Shown: piece by piece, positions 1 through 8,067 of the stretch
Layout of the letters: each line of letters starts with the position of its first letter
How positions within the stretch are numbered: the first letter of the stretch is position 1
Assembly: GCA_902489295.1 (NCBI GenBank)
Contig: CABTZM010000043.1
Coordinates: 1 to 13,697 of the forward strand
Reading direction: 5' to 3'
DNA length: 13,697 nt
From: an uncultured Collinsella sp.
Lineage (GTDB): Bacteria > Actinomycetota > Coriobacteriia > Coriobacteriales > Coriobacteriaceae
Translations under genes and position numbers: made by a program
Notes under the pieces: model-generated
Database searches by the model: none
What the model was told of the DNA's origin: nothing
Seen by the model: only the letters and a program-made list of their open reading frames with translations

Positions 1-20
1 CCCCCACCCCCCCCCCCCCC
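1..20. repeat. Poly-C homopolymer tract, 5 C + A + 14 C
   Basis: The window opens with five C, one A at position 6 and then fourteen C. It lies about 150 bp upstream of the ssnA start. Such a tract can slip during replication and vary in length, or it can be a sequencing or assembly artefact at a contig edge. Nothing in the window decides between the two. Confidence 0.8.
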
Positions 21-44
21 ACTTACTGGCGCCACCAACCCGCA

Positions 45-72
45 CTTCAAAGGGTTTGTCCCTTTGGTGAAG
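45..72 (+). other. Hairpin in the ssnA upstream region
   Basis: An inverted repeat pairs CTTCA and AAGGG of the left arm with CCCTT and TGAAG of the right arm, with a short unpaired bulge and a loop around 55-59. It has no T-run, so it is not a clear intrinsic terminator. It could be a leader structure of the operon or the remains of the upstream gene's 3' end. A TTGACG at 75-80 is a possible -35 element, but no convincing -10 follows at 17 bp. Confidence 0.4.
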
Positions 73-172
73 CGTTGACGGGAGAGGGCCCGTTTCCGGT
101 GTAGGCCGGCGCTTCGCACTTCCGCCATGTCAGAGGTGTCAAACCCCGCCCCTGATGTTGAAGGGAGCATTC

Positions 173-1528
173 ATGCTTCTGGTCGCTAACGGTTCCGTCT
201 TTACCCGCAACGCTCAGACCCCGTTCATTCCAAACGGTGCGGTCGCCATTGACGGAGATACGATCGTCGAAGTGGGCCCCGAGTGCGAGCTCAAGGCCAA
301 GTACCCGGATGCCGAGTACGTCGATGCCCAGGGCAACCTCATCATGCCTGGACTCATCAATTGCCACACCCACATCTACTCGGGTCTGGCCCGCGGCCTT
401 GCCATTAAGGGCTGCAACCCCACCAACTTCCTGGAGAATCTTGAGCAGCAGTGGTGGAAGATCGACGACAACCTGACGCTCGACGGCACCAAGGCCAGCG
501 CCTATGCCACGATTCTGGACTCCATCCGCGATGGCGTCACCACGATCTTCGATCACCACGCGAGCTTCTGCGAGATTCCGGGCAGCCTCTTTGCCATTAA
601 GGATGCCGCGCAGGAGCTGGGCATGCGTTCGTGCCTGTGCTACGAGGTCTCCGACCGCCGCGGTCAGGAAAAATGCGACCAGGCCATTGCCGAGAACGCC
701 GAATTTGCCCAGTGGGCCGCCAAGGAGCGTCGCGATAACGACAACCACATGATCGCCGCCATGTTTGGCGGTCACGCCACCTTTACGCTTTCGGACGAGA
801 CCATGGACAAGATGGCCGAGGCCAACAACGGCCTGACCGGCTTCCACATCCATGTGTGCGAGGGCATGAATGACGTGTGGGACTCCCGCCTCAACCGTGG
901 TGGCATCAGCCCCGTCGAGCGCCTGCTGCAGCACAACCTGCTGGGTCCCGACACCATGCTCGGCCACTGCATCCACGTGACGCCTGCCGAGATGGATATC
1001 GTCAAGGAGTCCGGTACCTGGCTCGTCAACAACCCCGAATCCAATATGGGCAACGCCGTGGGCTGCGCCCCCGTGCTCGAGTTCTTCCGCCGCGGCATCC
1101 CCGTGTGCATGGGCACCGACGCCTACACCCACGATATGCTCGAGAGCCTCAAGGTCTTCCTGATCATTCAGCGCCACAACGCAGCCATGCCCAATGTGGG
1201 CTGGTGCGAGGCCATGACCATGCTGTTCGAGAATAACGCCAAGATGGCCAGCAAGTACTTCGATTGCAAGCTCGGTGTGCTTGAGCCCGGCGCCGCCGCC
1301 GACGTCATCGTTATGGACTACAAGCCCTTTACGCCGCTGAGCGAGGAGAACATTGACGGCCACATGCTCTTTGGCATGATGGGCAAAAACTGCCGCACCA
1401 CCATCATCAACGGCCGCGTCCTGTACAAGGATCGCGAGTTCGTTGGCATTGATGAGGACAAGATCAACGCGTGGACCATGGCCGAGTCCAAGAAGCTCTG
1501 GAGCACGCTCAACGATCGCGCCTACTAA
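173..1528 (+). CDS. ssnA: SsnA family putative aminohydrolase (selenium-metabolism-linked)
   Basis: This is a 451-residue cytosolic amidohydrolase-superfamily protein, close to the usual ~440 residues of SsnA. The metal-site pattern is complete: HTH at residues 65-67 after an N-terminal beta region, HIHVCEG at 225-231, LGHCIH with His265 and His268, and GTDA with Asp316. It ends in a small beta domain (NGRVLYKD) typical of ATZ/TRZ-type aminohydrolases. An ATG also lies at 155, but AAGGGAG at 161-167 sits six bases before the ATG at 173, so 173 is preferred. SsnA genes co-occur with ygfK and selenium-dependent molybdenum hydroxylases, and the E. coli cluster is needed for anaerobic purine or urate use. 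The exact substrate is unsettled; hydrolytic deamination or ring opening of a purine-derived heterocycle is an inference. It leads the visible operon, and genes further upstream are cut off by the window. Confidence 0.93.
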   Translation: MLLVANGSVFTRNAQTPFIPNGAVAIDGDTIVEVGPECELKAKYPDAEYVDAQGNLIMPGLINCHTHIYSGLARGLAIKGCNPTNFLENLEQQWWKIDDNLTLDGTKASAYATILDSIRDGVTTIFDHHASFCEIPGSLFAIKDAAQELGMRSCLCYEVSDRRGQEKCDQAIAENAEFAQWAAKERRDNDNHMIAAMFGGHATFTLSDETMDKMAEANNGLTGFHIHVCEGMNDVWDSRLNRGGISPVERLLQHNLLGPDTMLGHCIHVTPAEMDIVKESGTWLVNNPESNMGNAVGCAPVLEFFRRGIPVCMGTDAYTHDMLESLKVFLIIQRHNAAMPNVGWCEAMTMLFENNAKMASKYFDCKLGVLEPGAAADVIVMDYKPFTPLSEENIDGHMLFGMMGKNCRTTIINGRVLYKDREFVGIDEDKINAWTMAESKKLWSTLNDRAY

Positions 1529-1543
1529 TTACAAGTAGATTCG

Positions 1544-1657
1544 CGCGCGTCGGATGTTTCGCCGCATCCGACGCGCGTATAGGCGACCTCCGCGGGGTCG
1601 CCGGCGCTGTGCTAGCGCTACACCGTATTTGCGCCCGCCGCGCGGTCTCGCCGGGCG
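1544..1657 (+). other. Cluster of four hairpins between ssnA and ygfK
   Basis: The 148-bp gap holds consecutive inverted repeats. The first has 13 perfect pairs between 1544-1556 and 1565-1577 with an 8-nt loop. The second pairs GGCGACC at 1582-1588 with GGTCGCC at 1596-1602. The third pairs GCGCT at 1604-1608 with AGCGC at 1614-1618. The fourth pairs CGCCCG at 1632-1637 with CGGGCG at 1652-1657. None is followed by a T-run, so they are not canonical terminators. They could partially terminate, guide RNA processing, or protect the ssnA mRNA 3' end, which would let ssnA and ygfK be expressed at different levels. Confidence 0.7.
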
Positions 1658-1676
1658 TTACAGAGAGGAGCTCACT

Positions 1677-4676
1677 ATGAGCGACATCATGAGGCCGATC
1701 CCGTTTTCGCAGCTGATGAACTGGATCATCGAGGAGCACAAGACCCAGGACGCCATCTTTGGCGTGCGCAAGATGGTCACGGCCAACCAGGAGGGCGCGC
1801 TTCCCATTTTTGACGAGCGCATCGAGACTCCGTTTGGCCCGGCCGCCGGTCCCAATACGCAGCTGGCCCAGAACATCGTGGCATCCTACGTGGCCGGTTC
1901 CCGCTTCTTTGAGCTCAAGACCGTCCAGGTTATGGACGGCGAGGAGCTCTCCAAGTGCGTCAACAAGCCCTGCATTGTGGCTCAGGACGAGTGCTACAAC
2001 TGCGAATGGTCGACCGAGCTCGAGGTTCCGCAGGCCTTTGCCGAGTACGTGAAGGCATGGTTCGCCTGCCACCTGATCGCTCGCGAGTACGGTCTGGGCA
2101 GCCCGGACGGCTTTGTCTTCAACATGTCCGTGGGTTATGACCTCGAGGGTATTAAGAGCCCCAAGGTCGACGCCTACATAGAGGGTATGAAGGACGCCAG
2201 CGGCTCTGACGTCTGGAATGAGTGCCGCGCATGGGCGCTCGCCAACCTGGACAAGTTTGAGCATGTCGACGCCGCGTTTGTCGAGTCCATCCCGGCTCGC
2301 GTGTCCAACTCCATCACCGAGTCCACGCTGCATGGCTGCCCGCCGGCGGAGATCGAGCGCATCGCGACCTATCTGATTACCGAAAAGGGCCTCAACACCT
2401 ACATCAAGTGCAACCCCACGCTGCTGGGCTATGAGTTTGCCCGCCAGCGCCTGAACGAGCTGGGCTTTGACTACATCGTCTTCGATGACACGCACTTCCG
2501 CGAGGACCTGCAGTGGGCCGACGCCGTGCCCATGTTCGAGCGCCTGATTGCCCTGTGCGCCGAGCGCGGCCTGGAGTTTGGCGTCAAGCTGACCAACACG
2601 TTCCCCGTCGACGTGACGAGGAACGAGCTGCCCTCCACCGAGATGTACATGTCCGGTCGTTCGCTGTTCTCGCTGACCATCGAGGCCGCCCGCCGCATTA
2701 CCGAGCAGTTCGATGGCAAGCTGCGCATCAGCTACTCCGGCGGTGCCACGGTCTACAACATCCGTGCCCTGTACGATGCCGGCATTTGGCCCGTCACCCT
2801 GGCGACTGACGTGCTCAAGCCCGGCGGCTACGAGCGCTTTAGCCAGATGGCCGGCGAGTTTACCGATCTGGACGGCAAGCCGTTCGCGGGCGTCTCGCTC
2901 GAGGCCGTGACCGCGATCCAGACCGACTCGCTCACCAACCCGCTCTACAAGAAGCCGCTGCGCCCGTTGCCCGACCGCAAGGTTGCCGGCAAGAGCCCGC
3001 TTTCCGACTGCTTTACCACGCCGTGCCGCACGAGCTGCCCCATCCAGCAGGATATTCCCGCCTATCTGGCGGCTGTTGACGAGGGCCGCTACGAGGACGC
3101 ACTCAACATCATCATCGAGCGCAACGCCCTGCCGTTCATTACCGGCACCATCTGCCCGCATCCCTGCGGCCGTGCCTGCGAGCGTGCATTCTACGAGCCC
3201 GAGGGCGCCCAGATCCGCGCCAGCAAGCTCAAGGCCGCCCGCGAGGCCATGACCGCCGTGCTGCCCAAGCTGCGCGCCCAGACCATCACCAACGACGGCG
3301 AGCGCAACGTTGCCGTTATCGGCGGCGGCCCGGCCGGCCTGGCGACGGCGTTCTTCCTGACGCGCGCTGGCGTGCCCGTCACTATCTTTGAGGCCCGCGA
3401 TTCGCTCGGCGGCGTGGTCCGTCACGTGATCCCCGAGTTCCGTATTGCCAGCGACGATATCTCCCACGACGCCGAGCTTTGCCTGGCCTTTGGTGCCAAG
3501 GTTCAGCTCAACGCCCGCGTGGAGTCCATTGACGAGCTCAAGGCCCAGGGCTTTACCGACGTGGTCGTGGCCACCGGTGCCTGGATGCCCGGCTCTGCGG
3601 GCCTAGGCGAGGGTGCCGAGCTCGATGTGCTGGAGCTCCTCGAGGCCGCCAAGAAGGGCGAGAAACTCGAGCTGGGCGAGGACGTCGTGGTCATTGGCGC
3701 CGGCAACACCGCCATGGACGCCGCCCGCGTGGCCAAGCGCCTGGCAGGCGTGAAGAACGTGCGCCTGGTGTATCGCCGCACCAAGAAGCAGATGCCCGCT
3801 GACGAGGAAGAGCTTGATCTTGCTCTTGCCGATGGCGTTGAGTTCTGCGAGCTGCTGGCCCCCAAGGCGCTTAACGGCGCCGTGCTGACCTGCGACGTTA
3901 TGGAGCTTGGCGAGCCGGATGCAAGCGGCCGTCGCAGCCCCGTCGCCACGGGCGAGACCGTCGAGCTTCCCGCCACCACGGTGATCTGCGCCGTGGGCGA
4001 GGGCATCGATGCCAGCCTGTATGATGCCGCGGGCGTTGAGCACGACCGTCGCGGCCGCCTCGCCGCCACCTCCACCGGCGTCGAGGGCGTCTGGGCTGCC
4101 GGCGATTGCCGCCGCGGTCCGGCCACCGTGGTCGAGGCTATCGCCGACGCCGCCGAGGTCGCCCGAGCCATCGCCGGTGTGGACTTTAACAAGTACGCCG
4201 ACTGCAACGAGCAGGCCGGCCGCGAGGATACCTGCTACGAGCGCAAGGGGACGCTCTGCCGCGACAAGCGCAACTGCACCAAGACCCGCTGCCTGGGCTG
4301 CGGCTCGGTGTGCGAGGTCTGCTGCGACGTGTGCCCCAACCGCGCCAACGTTGCCATTAAGGTGCCGGGCCTGGCCAAGCATCAGGTCGTCCATGTCGAT
4401 GGCATGTGCAACGAGTGCGGTAACTGCGCCGTGTTCTGCCCCTACCAGGAGGGTCGTCCCTACAAGGACAAGCTCACCCTGTTCTGGAGCGATCAGGACA
4501 TGGAGAACTCCGAGAACGAGGGCTTCCTGGCCGTGGACGAGGACCACTTTAAGGTCCGCGTCGCCGGCACGGTCCGCACCGTCTCGGTCGATGCCGTCAA
4601 CACCGGTCTGCCCGAGGCCGTCCGCCTGACCATCAAGGCCGTGCGCGACAGCTATCCGTATCTCCTTAAGAAATAG
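1677..4676 (+). CDS. ygfK: YgfK, putative selenate reductase / purine-pathway flavin-iron-sulfur oxidoreductase
   Basis: The protein has 999 residues, near the ~1030 of E. coli YgfK. The first ~420 residues resemble a dihydroorotate/dihydropyrimidine-dehydrogenase-like barrel (KLTNTFPV around Lys304, then SYSGGATVYN). Next comes a GltD-like part with Fe-S cysteines 445, 450, 454 and 493, 497, 501. Two dinucleotide-binding folds follow: GGGPAG at 549-554 for FAD and GAGNTAMDA from 674 for NAD(P). A C-terminal ferredoxin domain has Cys-rich runs starting at 872 and 911. The ATG at 1677 is chosen because GAGAGGAG ends six bases before it; the open frame upstream is GC-rich intergenic DNA. YgfK was annotated as a selenate reductase subunit, but in anaerobes the family tracks purine breakdown. 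Here it probably moves electrons between the downstream ferredoxin and hydroxylase and NAD(P)(H); that partner assignment is an inference. Confidence 0.93.
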   Translation: MSDIMRPIPFSQLMNWIIEEHKTQDAIFGVRKMVTANQEGALPIFDERIETPFGPAAGPNTQLAQNIVASYVAGSRFFELKTVQVMDGEELSKCVNKPCIVAQDECYNCEWSTELEVPQAFAEYVKAWFACHLIAREYGLGSPDGFVFNMSVGYDLEGIKSPKVDAYIEGMKDASGSDVWNECRAWALANLDKFEHVDAAFVESIPARVSNSITESTLHGCPPAEIERIATYLITEKGLNTYIKCNPTLLGYEFARQRLNELGFDYIVFDDTHFREDLQWADAVPMFERLIALCAERGLEFGVKLTNTFPVDVTRNELPSTEMYMSGRSLFSLTIEAARRITEQFDGKLRISYSGGATVYNIRALYDAGIWPVTLATDVLKPGGYERFSQMAGEFTDLDGKPFAGVSLEAVTAIQTDSLTNPLYKKPLRPLPDRKVAGKSPLSDCFTTPCRTSCPIQQDIPAYLAAVDEGRYEDALNIIIERNALPFITGTICPHPCGRACERAFYEPEGAQIRASKLKAAREAMTAVLPKLRAQTITNDGERNVAVIGGGPAGLATAFFLTRAGVPVTIFEARDSLGGVVRHVIPEFRIASDDISHDAELCLAFGAKVQLNARVESIDELKAQGFTDVVVATGAWMPGSAGLGEGAELDVLELLEAAKKGEKLELGEDVVVIGAGNTAMDAARVAKRLAGVKNVRLVYRRTKKQMPADEEELDLALADGVEFCELLAPKALNGAVLTCDVMELGEPDASGRRSPVATGETVELPATTVICAVGEGIDASLYDAAGVEHDRRGRLAATSTGVEGVWAAGDCRRGPATVVEAIADAAEVARAIAGVDFNKYADCNEQAGREDTCYERKGTLCRDKRNCTKTRCLGCGSVCEVCCDVCPNRANVAIKVPGLAKHQVVHVDGMCNECGNCAVFCPYQEGRPYKDKLTLFWSDQDMENSENEGFLAVDEDHFKVRVAGTVRTVSVDAVNTGLPEAVRLTIKAVRDSYPYLLKK

Positions 4677-4687
4677 GCGAGTCTCTT

Positions 4688-5167
4688 ATGGCCAAATCCA
4701 TTCAACATAACGTGGCCTACGTTGCCTGCGGAAGCGGTTGCGCCTCCGCAGGCGGCGACGCCCGCTGCAGCGAAGGCTGCATTGGCTGTGGCGCCTGTGT
4801 CACGGCCTGCCCCCACGGCGCCATCGCACTGGTTGATGGCGTCGCCCGCGTGGACCGCTCCAAGTGCACGGGCTGCGGCCTGTGCGGCATGGCATGCCCG
4901 CAGCGCGTGATTGCCTTTGTTCCCGGCTACCAGAACATCCTGGTGCGCTGCAACAACACCGATAAGGGCGCCATCGCCCGCAAGATTTGCGACACGAGCT
5001 GCATCGGTTGCGGCATGTGCGCCAAAAAGTGCCCTGCCGGCGCTATCCGCATCGAGGACAACTGTGCCCACATCGACGGTGCGGACTGCCTGTCGTGCGG
5101 CATGTGCGCCGTCGTTTGCCCGCATGGCGCCATCCACGACCGCACCGGCATCGCCGCCGGCGTGTAG
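4688..5167 (+). CDS. RnfB-like polyferredoxin with four [4Fe-4S] motifs
   Basis: This 159-residue protein has four CxxCxxCxxxCP motifs: Cys31-34-37-41, Cys60-63-66-70, Cys105-108-111-115 and Cys134-137-140-144. Additional cysteines lie at 14, 18, 27, 88, 101 and 126. The middle part (RCNNTDKGA at 87-95, then the third motif) resembles the Fe-S C-terminal region of RnfB, without RnfB's N-terminal membrane anchor, so it should be soluble. It starts 12 bp after the ygfK stop and ends 12 bp before the hydroxylase gene, so it is almost certainly co-transcribed with both. The Shine-Dalgarno is weak (GGCGAG overlapping the ygfK stop), which hints at translational coupling. It is likely the electron shuttle between the molybdenum hydroxylase and YgfK. 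The E. coli arrangement instead has a separate FAD subunit at a comparable place. Confidence 0.9.
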   Translation: MAKSIQHNVAYVACGSGCASAGGDARCSEGCIGCGACVTACPHGAIALVDGVARVDRSKCTGCGLCGMACPQRVIAFVPGYQNILVRCNNTDKGAIARKICDTSCIGCGMCAKKCPAGAIRIEDNCAHIDGADCLSCGMCAVVCPHGAIHDRTGIAAGV

Positions 5168-5179
5168 AAGGGAATCACC

Positions 5180-7957
5180 ATGGCACAGGAATTCACTTTT
5201 ACCGTTAACGGCGTGGAGCGCACAACGACCCAAAACAAACCGCTGCTGCGCTACCTGCGCGACGACCTGCATATCCATTCCGCCAAGGACGGCTGCTCCG
5301 AGGGCGCCTGCGGTACCTGCACCATTCACGTGGACGGCGCGGCCGTCAAGGCGTGCGTGCTGACCACCGCTCTTGCCGCCGGCCGTAATATCGTGACCGT
5401 CGAGGGCCTGCCCGAGGACGTGCGCGAGGCCTTTGTGTACGCCTTTGGCGCCGTGGGCGCCGTGCAGTGCGGTTTTTGCATCCCCGGCATGGTCATGGCG
5501 GGCGCGGCGCTCATCGCCGAGGACCCCGAGCCCACCGAGGAGCAGATCAAGTACGCCATCCGCGGCAACGTCTGCCGCTGCACCGGCTACAAAAAGATTA
5601 TCGAGGGCATCTCGCTGGCCGCTGCGGTACTCCGCGGCGAAAAGCAGATCGACGAGGATCTGGAGCGCGGCGATGACTACGGCGTGGGCAAGCGCGCCTT
5701 CCGCATCGACGTGCGCAAGAAGGTGCTCGGCGAGGGCAAGTACCCCGACGACATCGACGAGATCGACCAGCCGGGCCTGACCTATGCCAGCGCCGTGCGC
5801 TCCAAGTACCCGCGCGCCCGTGTGCTCTCCATCGATACCTCCAAGGCCGAGGCCCTGCCCGGTGTGGTGGGTATCCTGCGCGCCGAGGACGTGCCGGTCA
5901 ACCAGGTCGGCCACCTTATCCAGGACTGGGACGTCATGATCGCGGCGGGCGATATCACCCGCTGCGTGGGCGATGCCATCGTGCTGGTGGTTGCCGAGGA
6001 CGAAGCGACGCTCGAGAAGGCCAAGAAGCTCGTAAAGATTGATTACGAGCCGCTGGAGCCCGTGCGTAACATTGTCGAGGCCAGGGCTGCCGACGCCCCG
6101 CGCCTGCACGACAGCTTCTTTGCCTTCGGCAACACGATGGAGCTCAAGGACAACGTGTGTCAGAGCCGCCACGTGACGCGCGGCGACGCCGCCAAGGCGC
6201 TGGCCGAAAGCGCGTTCACCGTGACGCAGCGCTTTACCACGCCCTTTACCGAGCATGCCTTCTTGGAGCCCGAGTGCGCCGTTGCCTTCCCGTACAAGAA
6301 CGGCGTCAAGGTGCAGTCGACCGACCAGGGTGCCTACGACACGCGCAAAGAGTGTGCCCACATGTTTGGCTGGGACAACGAGCCCGAGCGCGTGGTCGTC
6401 GAGACCATGCTCGTGGGCGGCGGCTTTGGCGGTAAGGAGGACGTTTCGATCCAGCACCTGGCCGCGCTTGCTGCCTATAAGCTCCAGCGTCCTGTGAAGT
6501 GCAAGCTCACGCGTGCCGAGTCGCTCGCGTTCCATCCCAAGCGTCATGCCATGGACGGCACCTTTACACTGGGCTGCGATGCCGAAGGCAACTTTACCGG
6601 CCTGGATTGCGAGATCAACTTTGATACCGGCGCCTACGCTTCGCTGTGCGGCCCGGTGCTCGAGCGTGCCTGCACGCATGCCGTCGGTCCCTACAAGTAC
6701 CAGAACACCGACATTCGCGGTTTTGGCTACTACACCAACAACCCGCCCGCCGGTGCGTACCGCGGCTTTGGCGTTTGCCAATCCGAGTTTGCGCTCGAGA
6801 GCCTGATCGACCTGCTGGCCGAGAAGGTCGGTTTGGATCCGTGGGAGATTCGCTACCGCAACGCCATCGAGCCGGGTGAGGTTTTGCCCAACGGCCAGAT
6901 TGCCGACTGCTCCACGGCGCTTAAGGAGACGCTGCTCGAGGTCAAGGATGCCTATTACGCGCATCCCGGACACGCCGGTATCGCCTGCGCCATGAAGAAC
7001 GCCGGCGTGGGCGTGGGCCTGCCCGATGCCGGCCGCTGCAAGATTCGCGTCGAGGGTGGCCGCGCCGTGGTCTACGCCGCCACGTCCGACATCGGCCAGG
7101 GCTGCAACACGGTCTTTTTGCAGGACGTTGCCGAGGCATGCGGTTTGCCGCTGAGCTGCACTGCCAACGGCGAGTGCTCCACCGAGAACGCTCCCGACTC
7201 CGGTACCACGTCTGGTTCGCGTCAGACGGTCGTGACCGGCGAGGCCGTGCGCGGTGCCGCCTTCCTGCTGCGCGATGCCATGCTTGACATCGAGGCCGGC
7301 AAGTCTGCGCCCGCCGCTCCCGTGAGTGCGCATGGCGACGGCGTCAAGATCGAGTATGACGACGGTCACGCCTATCAGCTGCGCACACAGGAACTCGTCG
7401 CCGGCCAGGGTATGCATCCTCAGGATCCCGCGGCCGCCATCAAGGCGCTCGAGGGATGCGAGTTTGGCTACGTGTACCTGGAGCCGACCGACAAGCTGGG
7501 CGCCGACGTTCCCAACCCCAAGAGCCACATCTGCTACGGTTTTGCCACACATGTGGTCATTCTGGATGATGACGGCCGCGTGAGCGAGGTCTATGCCGCG
7601 CACGATTCCGGCAAGGTGGTCAATCCCATCTCCATCCAGGGTCAGATTGAAGGCGGCGTGCTCATGGGTATGGGCTATGCGCTTACCGAGGACTGGCCGC
7701 TCAAGGACTGCGTGCCCCAGGCAAGGTACGGTACGCTCGGGCTGTTCCGTGCGCCCGAGATTCCGGATATCCACGCCATTTACGTGGAGAAGGACGAGCT
7801 GTTGCCCGTGGCATACGGCGGCAAGGGCATCGGCGAGATCGCAACGATCCCCACGGCGCCCGCCGTGCAGAACGCCTATCGCGCATTTGACGGCAAGCTG
7901 CGTCCGGATCTGCCCATGGTGGATACGCCCTACAGCCGCGCCCGTCACCGCGGGTAG
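5180..7957 (+). CDS. Selenium-dependent xanthine dehydrogenase-type molybdenum hydroxylase, [2Fe-2S] and Mo domains fused
   Basis: The 925-residue protein is a xanthine-oxidase-family enzyme that hydroxylates purines with water as the oxygen donor. A plant-type [2Fe-2S] domain has Cys39, Cys44, Cys47 and Cys59. A second [2Fe-2S] domain has Cys97, Cys100, Cys132 and Cys134 (CGFC and CRC). The molybdopterin part begins near residue 175 (GEGKYPDDID) and carries GGGFGGK at 412-418, AYRGFG at 526-531 with Arg528, DIGQG at 637-641 with Gln640, and GKGIGE ending at Glu886, the expected catalytic glutamate. There is no FAD domain. The start is supported by GAAGGGA six bases upstream. No selenocysteine is needed: in this family selenium is a labile ligand that depends on SelD and accessory proteins, none of which is in the window. 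Selenium dependence is inferred from the ssnA-ygfK context. Xanthine or hypoxanthine/urate is the likeliest substrate, though a related N-heterocycle cannot be excluded. Confidence 0.92.
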   Translation: MAQEFTFTVNGVERTTTQNKPLLRYLRDDLHIHSAKDGCSEGACGTCTIHVDGAAVKACVLTTALAAGRNIVTVEGLPEDVREAFVYAFGAVGAVQCGFCIPGMVMAGAALIAEDPEPTEEQIKYAIRGNVCRCTGYKKIIEGISLAAAVLRGEKQIDEDLERGDDYGVGKRAFRIDVRKKVLGEGKYPDDIDEIDQPGLTYASAVRSKYPRARVLSIDTSKAEALPGVVGILRAEDVPVNQVGHLIQDWDVMIAAGDITRCVGDAIVLVVAEDEATLEKAKKLVKIDYEPLEPVRNIVEARAADAPRLHDSFFAFGNTMELKDNVCQSRHVTRGDAAKALAESAFTVTQRFTTPFTEHAFLEPECAVAFPYKNGVKVQSTDQGAYDTRKECAHMFGWDNEPERVVVETMLVGGGFGGKEDVSIQHLAALAAYKLQRPVKCKLTRAESLAFHPKRHAMDGTFTLGCDAEGNFTGLDCEINFDTGAYASLCGPVLERACTHAVGPYKYQNTDIRGFGYYTNNPPAGAYRGFGVCQSEFALESLIDLLAEKVGLDPWEIRYRNAIEPGEVLPNGQIADCSTALKETLLEVKDAYYAHPGHAGIACAMKNAGVGVGLPDAGRCKIRVEGGRAVVYAATSDIGQGCNTVFLQDVAEACGLPLSCTANGECSTENAPDSGTTSGSRQTVVTGEAVRGAAFLLRDAMLDIEAGKSAPAAPVSAHGDGVKIEYDDGHAYQLRTQELVAGQGMHPQDPAAAIKALEGCEFGYVYLEPTDKLGADVPNPKSHICYGFATHVVILDDDGRVSEVYAAHDSGKVVNPISIQGQIEGGVLMGMGYALTEDWPLKDCVPQARYGTLGLFRAPEIPDIHAIYVEKDELLPVAYGGKGIGEIATIPTAPAVQNAYRAFDGKLRPDLPMVDTPYSRARHRG

Positions 7958-7964
7958 GGTAGAA

Positions 7965-7996
7965 CGCGGACGCCCATTGCTGACGGACCGTCCGCG
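7965..7996 (+). other. Inverted repeat after the operon stop
   Basis: CGCGGACG at 7965-7972 pairs with CGTCCGCG at 7989-7996 across a 16-nt spacer, just after the hydroxylase stop codon. No T-run follows, so it is more likely a mRNA 3'-end stabilising hairpin upstream of the true terminator than a terminator itself. Confidence 0.55.
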
Positions 7997-8026
7997 CTCA
8001 ACACCAACTGCATACACTGCGCCTTT

Positions 8027-8058
8027 GGCCCCAGCTCCATCGTGAGCCGGGGCCTTTT
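8027..8058 (+). terminator. Intrinsic terminator of the ssnA-ygfK-ferredoxin-hydroxylase operon
   Basis: GGCCCCAGCTC at 8027-8037 pairs with GAGCCGGGGCC at 8044-8054 with a single A/C mismatch and a six-base loop. TTTT follows at 8055-8058. It lies 70 bp after the last stop codon of the operon, in the correct orientation. Confidence 0.85.
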
Positions 8059-8067
8059 GCTTGGAGC

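Noticed and set aside
1509..3467. A 652-codon open frame antisense to ygfK
   Set aside because: Same antisense GC-bias artefact; there are no recognisable motifs and it overlaps a fully motif-supported gene.
5180..7957. Selenocysteine (in-frame TGA) in the hydroxylase
   Set aside because: The frame is continuous without TGA, and this enzyme family uses a labile selenium ligand rather than selenocysteine.
4652..8017. An 1121-codon open frame antisense to the ferredoxin and hydroxylase genes
   Set aside because: It mirrors high-GC codon bias of the real genes on the plus strand. Its product is a low-complexity Gly/Ala/His/Val-rich string with no domain, and the plus-strand genes have clear motifs and ribosome-binding sites.
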